This document shows positions 10,719 through 22,469 of a stretch of DNA of 64,000 nt, one piece after another. Source of the stretch: Leguminivora glycinivorella. Its lineage: Eukaryota; Arthropoda; Insecta; Lepidoptera; Tortricidae. Under the pieces are notes generated by a model. That model was given only the letters and a program-made list of their open reading frames with translations, made no database searches and was not told the origin of the DNA. The stretch spans positions 7,874,001 through 7,938,000 of the forward strand of contig NC_062971.1 in assembly GCF_023078275.1 (NCBI RefSeq). The letters run 5' to 3'. Both the position numbers and the translations under genes were made by a program. Positions within the stretch are counted from its first letter, which is position 1. Each line of letters starts with the position of its first letter.

Positions 10719-11265
10719 TACAATACAATACAATACAATACAATACAAATCCACTTTATTGCACAACCTCAGAAATGTACATAGGAACACACACATTACA
10801 ATAAATTTTATTACAGAGGTAAACAACAGGCGGCCTTATCGCTAAAGAGCGATCTCTTCCAGGCAACCTTTGGGTAGTGGAAAAATGGTATTCATAACTT
10901 TAACTAATTAGGAGGTGCAAAAAAACTAAATTAAAAGTAATTAATTGTAGCTAAAAAGCCTACATAATACATATAATACCTACACATACATATACATACA
11001 TACTACTTACATATTATATACCTACATACATATATTATAATACATACAATATTTCGTGCCAAACGTGTAAGTGGAGAATTTACAGAGACACTAATGAAGG
11101 GACAAATAATAGTCTTTCAGATGGGATTTAAAAGTAGCAAGGGATTGAGCGCGTCTCAATTCGACAGGAAGAGAGTTCCAGAGCCGAACAGCCCGAAAAG
11201 TGAAAGAAGAATTGTAGAATTTGGAAGAGGAAGGAGGAACAGAGAGAAGCAAGTTTTGTGAGGAT
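10719..11265 (-). pseudogene. 5'-truncated LINE (Jockey/CR1-like) with 3' tail
   Basis: Reading the minus strand from 11265, a frame contains FTFRAVRLWNSLPVELRRA and SLATFKSHLKDYYLS, the typical last residues of a non-LTR reverse transcriptase ORF. A 3' untranslated region follows and ends in TTGTATTGTATTGTATTGTA (10719-10745). Tails of the same kind occur at 17566 and 45908. Enzymatic domains are absent, so it is a dead-on-arrival copy. Confidence 0.75.
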
Positions 11266-11340
11266 CTAGTGGAGTTTAAATAACTGAACTATATTAATAG
11301 TTATTAGAAAAAAAAAACGAAATAAAATACATTTTGAAAG

Positions 11341-11820
11341 ATGTCGTCTTCCCAAGAAAAGTTGCACGAAAATATAGCGTACAAACACGTCGAATATGGA
11401 GGCAATAACTACGAAAAAGTAGCGGAGGAGCTGAATACAGGCATAAGAACCATTCAAAGGGTGCTTAAACGATTTAGGAAGACTGGTGGGAAGTGCTGGC
11501 CTGGAAGTGGTCGTAAGAGAGGATTTGTAGATAGAAAAACTGAGAAGAAACTCATAGCGGCTTTGCAAAGAAAACCAGCCCTCTCTGTAAGGAATTTGGC
11601 TAAAAAGTTTATAACTTCGAAGTCTACTACAGTGCAACAAGTGAAGAAAATTAATCACATAAAGTCTATTAAACAAATTAAAATCCTGAATAGCAATACC
11701 AAGCAGCAAACAGAAGAGAAAACCAGATCAAGAAATCAATATTCAAAACTAATCGCAAAAAATACTGTACTCGTATTGTTGTGCATGACGAAACGTAAAG
11801 ACAAGACAAGACACACCTAA
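11341..11820 (+). pseudogene. Tc1/mariner-type transposase, N-terminal part
   Basis: The frame from the ATG at 11341 encodes a paired helix-turn-helix DNA-binding region: NNYEKVAEELNTGIRTIQRV, then the linker GGKCWPGSGRKRG, then KLIAALQRKPALSVRNLAKK. It resembles IS630/Tc1/mariner transposases other than the mariner at 0.75 kb. After KKFITSKST the frame degrades; KQQTEEKTRSRNQYSKLIAK still looks like the region before the catalytic core, and a VVHDET stretch near 11780 in a slipped frame may hold the first catalytic Asp. The rest of the core is missing. It cannot be active. I see no convincing terminal repeats. Confidence 0.7.
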
Positions 11821-12696
11821 ACAATATAGGTATAACCGGCAGTTCCGCAGAGCTTGCATGGAAGAAAAAGAGACAGTTAAGCTTTTTTTCCAGAGAGATA
11901 CTTATTTAGCAACTTATAATATTGCTAGGTTACGTAGAGGACCTCGTTTTTATTACGCAAAATAGATACGATAACTAACTAATCGTTGACGCTACGTGAC
12001 GATAGAAACGCAGTCTGTCTCTGTCACGCCACTACAGAAGAGCGATAAAGAGAGCTACGAATCGTAAGCGGCTGTAACGTTGGCTAGGTGCCCCCGGGAT
12101 TCCAATATCCTGATTCCATTCTTCAGAAGCAATGAGTCACATGTATTTTATACCGTTTTGAACATACGATCTACAGATCCTGGAATACTTATATTTCCGG
12201 CTTTATAGGCGTATTCATAACAGATGTCCCGGAAATAAATCAAGCCAACACAAATGTAACAATGTATTATTTTAGTCAACAGGATCCTTCTACTTGTTGC
12301 TTCATAAATTGAAAATTAAATACAGAAGACAGAAAATTTGAGTCGACAATGTGTGGTGGTGGTGGTGTACCTCTTAGACACACCTCGGACACTGGCGGTC
12401 AAATATATGAAAGAGGCGCGTTCCTAGCACACAGTCTAAGCTCGTGTAGGTGAACGCGTACTATGCTTGTATGAGTGACATATGACAGATCGACTGTTCG
12501 CGTTTTTGACAGGCGGTAACTGTGAGGTACCCGAGAGGGGGTGGGCGGCACTTTCAGCGGGGAGCGGGAGTGGCTATACTGTACGATAGTACTCTTTATT
12601 ATACTGTGTCTTAGAGTAGCTCCCTATATGTAAATACATACAAACAGTGCTTAGATTCATTTAACGGAGCAATGCTGTTCCGGATATCCGGAATGT
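11821..12696. other. no gene; diverged MITE piece
   Basis: Around 11990-12090, GTCTGTCTCTGTCACGCCA and AAGAGCGATAAAGAGAG resemble the interior of MITE family A. A G-rich stretch (GAGAGGGGGTGGGCGG) lies near 12533. Otherwise unrecognised. Confidence 0.35.
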
Positions 12697-12840
12697 GTAT
12701 TACCATAAATTAAATATAACAAGATCATACCATCCCATACATTAAAATGCGACCGCCTAAGACCACGCTTACACTCCACCACACATAGATGGCGCCACAA
12801 AAAAAATGTCTTGTAGCTTTCGATTATACTTGTAGATGGC

Positions 12841-13092
12841 TGTTAGGGTCCTACTGGGACTTATATAAATAATAACGCGGACTGTATCAAAATAGGCTGG
12901 TTTATTCCGCCTTAATTACAGCTTCAAATCCCGGCCAAACAGTTATAAAATTAATTCGGTATTCGTCCGTTGCCGGTGAGGTAGGTAAAGGTGAGTGTGT
13001 GTGCCGCGCGCTGCTCGCAGGCCTGCCGCGATGACGTCGCGATCGCCCGCCGCCCGCGCGTCTCCTCCCGTGCGTATGTCGAGTACTCAACA
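12841..13092 (-). repeat. LTR (3') of the BEL miniature
   Basis: Begins TGTTAGGGTCC and ends GAGTACTCAACA on the + strand; TG...CA borders. Its twin is at 13116-13367. Confidence 0.85.
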
Positions 13093-13115
13093 TGCTATCC
13101 GGCTCGAAGGACCAA

Positions 13116-13367
13116 TGTTAGGGTCCTACTGGGACTTATATAAATAATAACGCGGACTGTATCAAAATAGGCTGGTTTATTCCGCCTTAATTACAGCTTC
13201 AAATCCCGGCCAAACAGTTATAAAATTAATTCGGTATTCGTCCGTTGCCGGTGAGGTAGGTAAAGGTGAGTGTGTGTGCCGCGCGCTGCTCGCAGGCCTG
13301 CCGCGATGACGTCGCGATCGCCCGCCGCCCGCGCGTCTCCTCCCGTGCGTATGTCGAGTACTCAACA
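13116..13367 (-). repeat. LTR (5') of the BEL miniature
   Basis: Same length and sequence as 12841-13092 as far as I can read. On the minus strand it is followed one base later by the primer-binding site. Confidence 0.85.
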
Positions 13368-13569
13368 ATGGCGTTAAGTGTCACTTTTGGCATAGATTTA
13401 CGGCTCGGAATTGACACTTAATGCCAATCTACAAATTTAATAATCGGTGGCAACAAGGCATTTTTTGTGGCGCCATCTATGTGTGGTGGAGTGTAAGCGC
13501 GTTCGTAGGCGGTCGCATTTTAATGTATGGGATGGTATGATCTTGTTATATTTAATTTATGGTATTACG

Positions 13570-14879
13570 TAGGTGGCTGAAGTGGTAGAAGTGATTGAGT
13601 ACAAAATAATAATAATACTTAATAAAAAACAAACACTGTTATCTTTACAAAACAATTTCTTTTGTATGTAAAGTATTAGCTTCGTAATTCTTATGTGCAA
13701 TTAAGGAAACTATAGGTCTGGTTTTTTGTTGCTTATTTTCTGTTATTTCTTGTATATGACTGTTTGTTTCTAAATAAAGAGAAAAAAAAAAAAAAAAAAA
13801 AATAATAATCTTCGTTATACATAATTAAATATATTTAAACTTATACGATTTCTGAAATGCAGAATTTATACCATAAAACGTAGCCAGATAGTTCCATTAT
13901 CATAATGGCTTACAAGTAGTCTACACGCTTTGCAAGCGCTTGACGAGGTGACCAAACGTAGTCGAAGCTAGAGTTCGGGAGACCCAAAGTTCCGCGATGA
14001 ATTGAAAGTTCTGCGTTCCTTTCCTTGCAAGTTGGTAGCTCCTAACTACCTACGTATAATGAAATTCATCAGGCATCCTTCTCCTGTAAATTTGGCTCAA
14101 ATTATGTTTTTCATACCGCAGTATTAGCTGTTTGATGTTTCATTTGCTGGAAACCCTATTTAAACAGACGTTCTCACCATGTGACCCAGTTGCAGACATC
14201 TGGAGCGTTATTCTTAAATACGATTTTTACATAAACCTCAAAATGATATCAAAAACTCATTGATTCTCTGTGCTCTCTTGCTTAATGTTTTACAGTGTAC
14301 GTGTGAGCGTGACTGAAGGTGAGCGGATATTCATATTGGATTGGTATTACGTTAGATCGAATTTTTCGTTTATGAATGCAGTCCCTACCAGAGTCTTACC
14401 ACCGCTAACTTTATTACCGCCCGAGACGTTGCACATTTAAAGCTATTCAACAACTCAGCGTTATTAGATTTGTAACTTAGTAGCACTAGCTACTCGGTCT
14501 TAAACTCATTTAGTTAGTAAACTGGTGTGTGAATGTTTCTCTGTGTTACTCGCTAGAACCTGTACAACTAACCTATCATTGAACAAAGTAGCTTCGTCAA
14601 GTTCGATATAGCCGGGTTAATTTTGTGCACGCAAAATGTATTTGAAGAACAACACAAATATTTTTACATGTTTCTGTTTGGCTGGTACTGTCAACAGTAA
14701 GGTGAAATTACTTGTTATGTAAAATAAATTTAATAATTTCTCTAAATTTTAACTTTTTATATAAATCATTTGATTTTATTCTGCTAGGTCGAGTTTTGTA
14801 TCATCACAGTATGAATCGAGGAAGCCTAAAGAAGTTTGGGTTTGTATGGGGAATCAATAATGAGCGCTAAAGCCTGCGG
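13570..14879. other. no gene seen; poly-A tract
   Basis: An A run at about 13782-13801 follows AATAAAGAG. The rest is unrecognised, without a convincing coding frame. Confidence 0.4.
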
Positions 14880-15055
14880 TGTTTCCGGACCGATACGACC
14901 TTCAAATCTTCAAGAAAAGAGCGTACACCCATCTTAAAGGCCGGCAACGCACCTCCAACACCTCTGGTGTTTCGGGTGTCCATGGGCGGCGGTGATCGCT
15001 TACCATCAGGCGACCTGTCTGCTCGTTTGCCTCCTATCCCATAAAAAAAAATACG
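14880..15055 (+). repeat. 3' end of a LINE
   Basis: CTTAAAGGCCGGCAACGCAC, GTGTCCATGGGCGGCGGTGA and CTGCTCGTTTGCCTCCTATC followed by an A run are the well-known 3' tail of a lepidopteran non-LTR element. Severely 5'-truncated, no coding part. Confidence 0.75.
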
Positions 15056-17177
15056 TTTAGAAGAAATCGAATTCTACGTTTAGTTAGAAATTATACGAGA
15101 GACATACCCATATTAAATCATCAGTAAAAGATGTAAAGGCTTATATGGATTCTTAAATAGAGAGCAAACTTGGCATGTTTTTGTAAAGTCATTTTCATAT
15201 TTAAAAAAACAGCCAGCTAACATAATAAGTAGGTAAGTCATTTTAAATTAGATGCTTAATAAACGTACTCAATACTATTGTAGTACCTACCTATGTAGTT
15301 ATTATGTGAGTTTATGCCTACTTCCCTAGTAAAAAAAGATTGTATAATCTTGTTTCGTCTGCCATTTTTCTAAACGACTTCCCAAAGGTGTTGAAGCCCA
15401 AGTCACGTCTCTAACATACGGCTTAAGTTCGGCAGTCCGTCTGTTGGTCGCAAGAAATGGACTCGGAATTCTAGGCATAACCTTCACCACTACACATTGA
15501 GCCTTCTGATTTATGTAGTACAGTTGAAAACGATTTGGTGGGAATATCCCAAAGGTAACACTCTGGCACTTTGCTGAATTCGGTTAGTAAACAGATGGCA
15601 AGTGACATTTTGCCGCTACGGACAACTTTGTTGAAGTTATTGCGAAAATCCTGATTCAGGTGTGTACCTCACTAACAAGAAAGTTCGCAATCAGCCTTTG
15701 ATATTGATGATCATTGATATTGACTGTGTGGCAAAATAAAAACTAAAATGGAACGTTGAGGGCGCTGACCACAAGGCTTCAAATATTGTCATTTAATATT
15801 CGTCTTTTCACTAACAAGAGTGTGCATGATTTGTTTTGTCATAAAATCGAATAAAAATCGTAGCAATATCCCATTCCTAGAAAATGAAATGAATTTTCCG
15901 TTAAATCCATTCTGTTATCTCTATTATTTATGTCGAGGCTGGGAATTCATTGCTAAGCTACAATAACGCCTACGCTACAGAATCTACAATATTGTTACTA
16001 GAAGTCTGCCTGAGAGTAGCAACTGTTGGTATGCTAAACAACACAACTATAACTAAAGTTTTCATACCGGTAACTGCCATAGTTGCTACTTTGCTATATC
16101 TAATTTTGAAGAAAATATCAAATTTTATGGATATTAGGAATTATTGGAAGAGGCGCTAGCTAGACTACATCACACTTCACCTTAATTAGCCACTCAGGCA
16201 GAAAGAAAGAAGGTAAAATACAAGTCTTTTATTCTTATGCGTGTTCCTTTCCTTTATCTATTAAGAAAGCGATAATGAGGAACAGGGACAGGGCAGAAGG
16301 TCATGTACCCTCGAATTCCGGAGTGTTGGACGGATACCTTCATTAGCTATTAGGTAGGTGTGACCTAAAAGTGTAACTCAGTGTTAACGCGAGTCCTGGC
16401 TTCGACGTGCCTTCGATACGTGACCTGCCGATGTGTAATTTACTTAGTCCCACAATCAGCTAAATAAAGCTTGTGTTGTGAGTACTTAGCCAATGATATA
16501 ATTATTTGTAATACTTAAAAGATAGAATACACTTAGGACGTTTCTAGAAAAAAAAACAGTGTTATCCGCGTATATATAACATGACTCTAGCCCGGGATCA
16601 TCGGCTATAATAAGTAAGGCCCCTAGGTTCGATCAAATTCTCACACACAGGCAAGCGACTGAAATGACGCGCCGTGACGTCACGGGTTAAATGCCGAGAG
16701 TGACGTCATTAACCTATTTAACGTCCTCTCGTGTCTAATAAATATGTGTTGTTCCACTTATATGGCGTTACTACCATACGATATACTGAAATCTATCCAT
16801 AGTTACCTACGGATTTTATACTTACGGATAAGGGACAAAGGTCTACGGACTTCGGTGTTTTGCAGCTTACCTAAAAAGATTAAAAACGTTCGTTTAATAT
16901 GATACAAAAATTAAAAGTAGGAAAAATACCTTAATGTAATTTTAGCACTTCGTATTTTAAGATATTTATATGTACCTTATATATGTATAAGGTGTTAATT
17001 TATCAGCAGATATTTTAACAAATAAATTACTGGAATGTATTCAATGAGTTCTCATTTAATAATCACGTGAGTAGGGTGTCTTTACATTTTTCAAAGTCCC
17101 CCTTCCACTTTTTTTGGATTTGGAAGTTTTTATGTGGGTTCCACTCAGAATCGCGAGCTCTTTCAATCCTAAAAGGA
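15056..17177. other. intergenic, nothing recognised
   Basis: About 2 kb of A+T-rich DNA. A 69-codon frame at 15950-16159 has two hydrophobic stretches but no recognisable family; I treat it as chance. CGTGACGTCACGG near 16673 is a short palindrome. Confidence 0.4.
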
Positions 17178-17312
17178 GAAAAAAAGGTGTCCCAAGGTTT
17201 TTTCCTATTTCGTTATAATTTTTTCGTACATTTTGTATGGCGGTAACGCCGGTAACGGAATGGAAGGTATGAAAAATTTATGGACGTCTTTAGGACATTT
17301 TTTCCCCTATCA
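17178..17312. repeat. interspersed repeat also at 5.6 kb
   Basis: Shares the TGTCCCA...TTTTCGTACATTTTGTATGG pattern with 5630-5760. The MITE at 17313 lies directly against it. Confidence 0.5.
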
Positions 17313-17454
17313 GCCGGCGTATCATGCTGCCAATTTTATCACTTATCCACGTGGATAAGACATCTGTCACTCTCACACTGACATACTTGCTAAAGCATGA
17401 CGGATGCTTTATCCACGTGGATAAGTGATAAAAATGGCAGCATGATACGCCGGC
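17313..17454. mobile_element. hairpin MITE with ~45-bp inverted repeats
   Basis: GCCGGCGTATCATGCTGCCA at the left is mirrored by TGGCAGCATGATACGCCGGC at the right. The arms continue through TTTATCACTTATCCACG, and each contains the self-complementary 18-mer CTTATCCACGTGGATAAG (the right arm shows one change). Total 142 bp, no coding. Confidence 0.85.
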
Positions 17455-17565
17455 AGGACCGAAAGACCTCGCGATTTTGAGTATGAATCATGTAAAAAAT
17501 ACCTATGTTACAAAAAAAGTGGAATGGACAACTTCAAAGACATATGTAACTCTCTCTCTCTCTCT

Positions 17566-17686
17566 CTGCTCTTTAGCGATAAGACCGCCTCTTGTTTTAC
17601 CTCTTCAGTTGTTGTTTATACTTACTATGTTGTTTCCTGTATTGAGGTGTGCAATAAAGAGTATTTGTATTGTATTGTATTGTAAC
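17566..17686 (+). repeat. LINE 3' tail with (TTGTA)n
   Basis: TGTATTGAGGTGTGCAATAA and AGAGTATTTGTATTGTATTG, matching the tail in reverse at 10719 and the small insert at 45908. A (CT)n run lies just upstream at 17551. Confidence 0.7.
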
Positions 17687-17905
17687 TCCGTATAGACAGT
17701 AAAGTCTAAGAAAAAAACGTTCCTCAAAACCATACTCAAAAAGGTACGGCGGTCTAGATGGCGATACACCTTTGGGGAACGCTCGGCTAGATTGCGCTAA
17801 TATTAAGATTTGACCTTTTAACAGCTAAGCATATGGGCCAAATTGTCAAAACTAAGGTTCAAAAGTTTTAAGCTTGTGTCGAGAGATGGCAGTCTATGCT
17901 TAACT
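17687..17905 (+). repeat. repeat present in inverse at 45.3 kb
   Basis: ACTCCGTATAGAC, AAAGTCTAAG, GGTACGGCGGTCTAGATG and GTCGAGAGATGGCAGTC recur in the opposite orientation at 45300-45545. Class unknown; no coding frame shared. Confidence 0.6.
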
Positions 17906-18197
17906 TTTAAAAAAAACCGGCCAAGTGCGAGTCGGACTCGCCCACCGAGGGTTCCGTACCTACAAAACTATTAGGTACTTTTACGTTACTCACATAAGTC
18001 TAAAGACTGGGCTAGGCTAGAAGTATAGGTTCTCTAATGAGCATAATTGTGTTTAGCGCCACCTCTCGACGAATTCACGAACTAATTAGCACAGCTTGCG
18101 TGAGGTCTTTTATAATGTTAACTAAATTCAACATTTTTTATTTTATTTTAAAGTAGGTGTTTTATGTAAAATTTCGTAGCTATAAATTTTAACACCT

Positions 18198-18327
18198 TTA
18201 TTCATAAACGTACACTAAAGTTATCCAGCCGATAAAGTTCGTTTGTCCCTTTCTATCACACCAATACGTCGGAAAGAGACAACCGAACTTTATCGGCTTG
18301 ATAACTTAGTGTACGTTTATGAATAAC
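18198..18327. repeat. hairpin MITE family B in copy 1
   Basis: TTATTCATAAACGTACACTA and its inverse TAGTGTACGTTTATGAATAA bound a 130-bp palindromic element with inner arms CCGATAAAGTTCG/CGAACTTTATCGG. Confidence 0.8.
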
Positions 18328-20085
18328 GGGGTGAGTATTACCGTACTGTAAAAATGTAATGTATACGGATTAATGAATTTAATATAGATAGGTAATTATT
18401 GATATGTGGCAAAACGAAGGAAATTGTTTACACCTTCGCAATAAGTATCTAATGATATTTTTTTAATTTACCATGTTACTTCACGTACCTACTTAGGTAC
18501 TTATTTTAAAAACTCTAAAAATGTCTATTGAGTTTCTGTCGCAGACCACCATGTGGCTTCTGAATATTCTGCGCTGTGATAGAGTTGCCATAGTAGGTAT
18601 GTATATATTGTATAATAGGCAATAAGAGGCAAAAAACATATTGTGCTAAAATATTTAAAATACCTACAGTCATTTCCGAAACGTGTGAATTCACGTCAAT
18701 ACTTTCTTTTATCAGTATTACACGGAGTAGGTAAACGTTTCGTGGCAGCGGCAGCACACACTGCAGAGAGCGCAAGTGGACACCGGCGCGGCGCCACAGA
18801 ATATACGTATATAATAGCACAAGTAAAGAAGGCCCACTGCTTTGATGTTTCCGAAATGCCGCCTTTTTAAATACCTACAACATTCTTACAAAGAAACGAG
18901 CCGCACGTGCGCGGCGTCCGGTGATAGGGTTACCAATGGATCCAAACGAATTAATACTCACATTAAATGTTATATTATTATATTCAAGTCTTGAGTACTT
19001 TCTAGGTATATACGCTGTATTTATATATTTTCGTTCAAGGTTCCAACATCACAAGCCTTATTGAACTTTTCCGTGGGACTTAATCAGTAGTAGATCTGTA
19101 TAAGAATATCTTTTGGTATTTATTTTATTCAATATGTCTATTTAATTAAGTATTATTAGCCATTCCACCGGCGGACATCGCTTAAAAAACCTCGCGACGT
19201 AAAGTAACAATAGAAAGTGCGAACGTGCATTCCGTGAGAATGTGCGCCACCCCTGAGTAGGCCGCGAACCCGCGGCCACAGCTCACGGCCGCCAGGATAT
19301 ACTTGTAGCGCGGCGATAGGATAGCGGAGTGAGCCGCCCCTGGCAGCGCCAGCGGACGCGTCTGTGTGCGTGAGCTAGGTATGCATACAACTACAACTGC
19401 TGTAGGCACCGCCCCCCCCCCCCCCTCAGCGCGTCCTCTGCGGCGCGGCGATAATCACCTAGCCCTAAGGCCCTGGTTTCTCTGGCCCGTCACACGCGCC
19501 CGGCGGCATTTGGATGTGAGCCGCATGTGCCGCTGTGCCACACGCTGTCGGTCGCGGGTGCGTGGGTTTTCTGACCCTTGGTCACCCGTCGTCGGCGACG
19601 GAACTCAGAAGCTCTGGTAGACTGATTTTTGAACTGTTGTGTTGTGCTCTGATCAAAATGAATGCAAAAATACTTACATTGTAATTATTAGAGGAAGAAG
19701 ATTATACGCGACTTAATCCGTCCATATAAATATTGATATTACCCAAAAAAAAAGAGACAGTCAAACGATATTTTTGTATGAAACCGGCAAAAGAAAGTGA
19801 AATTTTTAACTTGGTACTCAAACACTTGCATTGTAGTAAAGAAAAAATTACATCATATATTCGATTAAGTATATCGAAAACAGTTCACAGAAGTACAATT
19901 CATCCATTGAATTACTATGTACTAACATACTAGAAATTACACCCCAAACAAAGTCTGTGCTCCGGCCGGCAGCGCGCGGCGCATGCGTGGGGAGGTACCG
20001 TGTCATAGAGTAAGACTTGACCAATGACCACCTAGACGCGACACTCTTAGTGTAGACCTTTTTTATACTTTTTGTAAAATACTAA

Positions 20086-20225
20086 CCCCCTTATTCATAA
20101 ACGCACACTAAAGTTATCAAGCCGATAAAGTTCATTTGTCCCTTTTCGGCGTATTGGTGTGATAGAAAGGGACAAACGAACTTTATCGGCTTGATAACTT
20201 TAGTGAACGTTTATGAATAAGGGGG
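20086..20225. repeat. hairpin MITE family B, second in copy 1
   Basis: Same family as 18198-18327, with CCCCC/GGGGG extending the ends. It recurs at 48918-49058 in the other copy of the unit. Confidence 0.8.
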
Positions 20226-21059
20226 TAAGTAGTTTAATTTTAGCACTATCATACATTGTGCTATGTTTAAGTTCTACTAAGTAAAACATACATACATTAT
20301 TGATTTTTTTCATATACCTACTTTAATTGCCCTTGAAGAAAATCATAGGTTATTATTGTATGAAAATATCGATTACAACTCTTGTTAGAACTGTGTAGTA
20401 TTCATAAGTATAACGTGAAATGAATTTAACATTTCTCTTTTATATATTACAAACAGAATATAATCACAATTACTATACTTCATTACCTACATGTCAAGTC
20501 TGTGCGATTATGATGCGATTAATCTATGATTTCGTTCAACAAAATGGCAGCGATAGCTTCGCGTTTGAGGAGCGCGTCCCTTCATTGAAATAATTACTTA
20601 AATAAAGATCGATTAACATAGCGTGTATACTAACCGATGAAATGTGACACGTCAGTTTTATTCGATTTTCTCGTATGGCTTAAACAGCATCTTGTTGCGC
20701 AGGAAGGCATTTTTACATTTTATTTGTGTGCAGGCAGAAACATAAGTCCAATGGACTTATGTTTGTAGCGCAAACGTTTTGCTCGCAGTGTCCTCTCTAG
20801 TATTACCTCAATGAGTTCATCGTTATCTTTAGTGAAGTCAGTCATTTTCCATATCAAGACGCCACCCGCCGTCCGTTGCTATTGTACAAAACGAATACAG
20901 ACCGTCGCGTGCGGCGTGTGACCTTCGCCCGTCGAACCACCCGCCGCCGGCGACGTTTCAAAGAAACCACTCTCAAACATTTCCGAACAAAACATTCGAA
21001 CGTCGTCAGTCGCGGACCCGCGTAAAAAACCACAACACATTCTATGAACATTGGTCAAG

Positions 21060-21976
21060 TGCGAGTCGGTTTTCGACTTTTCCATACAAAAAATTCATGA
21101 GCGCCTGAACGACTGTGATGGCAAAGTTAACTTTTCGCACTTTCAAGACTTTACGTATATATCTCGGAAACGATAAGAGATAGAGCAAAATGGACTTCAG
21201 ATTTGGGCTGTCGTTGGCACAAATTCTATGTTTTCGTCAACAGAGACCTTTTTTGGACCGATTTGAACAAAATTTTGCTCAGTCCACTTACAAACGGTCT
21301 TAAGCGCCTCCTTTTTAGTAGAAACTTAAGTCATTTTGGCAAATGAAAAAAAAAATTGAACAATTTCTAAAAAGAAAAAGACAGAAATGAATTTCTTTCT
21401 ACCTGTCCATCACGCTTACAAAATTTTATGACGTTTAGTACTGCTGGCAGCGTCAGTGAGTGAAAATCTTAATTTGAGTTTTTTTCTCGTAAGTCCGACT
21501 TACGCTTGACTGTAGATTTCTAATAGGTTTTCCTGTAATCTACAGGTAGAGGGCTAACTCGTGTATTTTTTTGAAAATTTTACGCTAAGTAGTTTCGGAG
21601 ATAAGGGGGGGGGGAATGGTCATTTTTTGTCTATTTTCTTAAATTACTTCTAAAGTACCAAAATTAAAAATTAAAAAAAAATATATTTCAAATGCTCATA
21701 AAATGCTCTTTCATTTGATATATAACACAATATAGTTTTAATAAGTTTGATTTTTAATTTTCAAGTTTACCCCCCAAAAGTGACCCCTATGATTAAATTT
21801 CATTTAATTAAATTACATGTCCGTCTTTGGGCCACAGGTTTACATATGTGTACCAAATTTCAAGTAAATCGGTCCAGTAGTTTCGGAGAAATCGGCTGTA
21901 ACAGAGGGACAGACAGACACACGAGTGATCCTATAAGGGTTCCGTTTTTCCTCTTTGAGGTACGGAACCCTAAAAA
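21060..21976 (+). repeat. short GAGTCGG...GGAACCC repeat, right part of copy 1
   Basis: AAGTGCGAGTCGGTTTTCGA at left and a terminal hairpin GGGTTCCGT...ACGGAACCC at right. An interrupted copy occupies 42205-45068 and a 3'-deleted one begins at 51478. Confidence 0.7.
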
Positions 21977-22469
21977 TGGCCCATTTACTTATACCAAAGA
22001 TATAACTTAAGATAGAACTTTAATTGACAACTTTAATTAATAAGTTAGCACCTTTATACATTTAACATAACGGCTATAGGTAAATAAGGTGATTAGACAA
22101 CCTATTTTAGGACAAGTTTTAAGTTTGTTTAAAAACGAACCTGATATGAATTTTGAATAATAAAGATTACTTGAAATACGTGAGTACAAAAACAAAATCT
22201 AAAGAGCGTATACAATTTTTTCAGCTTTCAACTTTAAGAATAACCCAATTAAAAATCCATCAACATTGAACCTATTTTGTTCTCGTAGATTAGCTCGTAT
22301 TCAAATCGGAACGAATTTAAAAAATGAACGTAAATACGTCAGGTCAGAGAAAAAAATAATGACTTTAAAAATACAACACGATTGTTTACAATACACACTC
22401 CTACCATGCTTATGTTCAGAAATACCTCTTTGAAAATAACGGAATAAAAAAAACATCTTCTAAATATAT
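21977..22469. other. no gene seen
   Basis: A+T-rich spacer between the duplicated unit and the tandem array. No repeat recognised. Confidence 0.4.

Larger units (their letters stand above)
12841..13367 (-). mobile_element. miniature BEL/Pao remnant: two LTRs plus primer site
   Basis: Two 252-bp direct repeats (12841-13092 and 13116-13367), apparently identical, each run TGTTAGGG...CTCAACA on the + strand. They are separated by only 23 bases. A 5-bp target duplication ATGGC lies at 12836-12840 and 13368-13372, so the whole object inserted as one unit or shrank after insertion. The spacer contains ATCCGGCTCGAAGGACCA (13097-13114), the complement of a primer-binding site identical to that of the BEL/Pao element at 24-33 kb. 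The element therefore points to the minus strand: 5' LTR at right, primer site, then directly the 3' LTR. Gag, pol and polypurine tract are absent. The LTR has an AATAAA on the minus strand near 12900. The 63-codon frames in each LTR are probably spurious. Confidence 0.88.
12697..13569. mobile_element. foldback element with ~110-bp terminal inverted repeats
   Basis: The left arm starts GTATTACCATAAATTAAATA and the right arm ends with its near-exact reverse complement. Arms match over about 110 bases, including CATCCCATACATTAAAATGC and CACACATAGATGGCGCCAC. The interior carries the two-LTR element at 12841-13367; without it and one target repeat, the foldback would be about 341 bp. No coding frame belongs to it. 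Confidence 0.85.
17911..21976 (+). repeat. 4-kb duplicated unit, copy 1
   Basis: It starts AAAAAACCGGCCAAGTGCGA and ends GGTACGGAACCCTAAAAA. Almost every stretch recurs in the same order and orientation at 46817-52180. It includes two hairpin MITEs, a G+C-rich island (19220-19610), a second G+C-rich stretch (20860-21040) and, from about 21060, a copy of the short repeat also seen at 42205-45068. The first GGGTTCCGTAC and the last GTACGGAACCC are inverse to each other. No frame shows protein homology; small frames in both copies look like chance. It could be a large non-autonomous transposon (Helentron-like ends are possible) or a duplicated genomic segment. Confidence 0.8.

Noticed and set aside
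12902..13417. Identical 63-codon frames at 12902 and 13177
   Set aside because: They lie wholly inside the two LTRs, span the AATAAA signal and show no homology; duplication is due to the LTRs.
19182..19620. Frames in the G+C-rich island, also seen at 48012-48453
   Set aside because: Indels between the two unit copies (C run, CAA insertion) shift or alter them without restoring a common protein.
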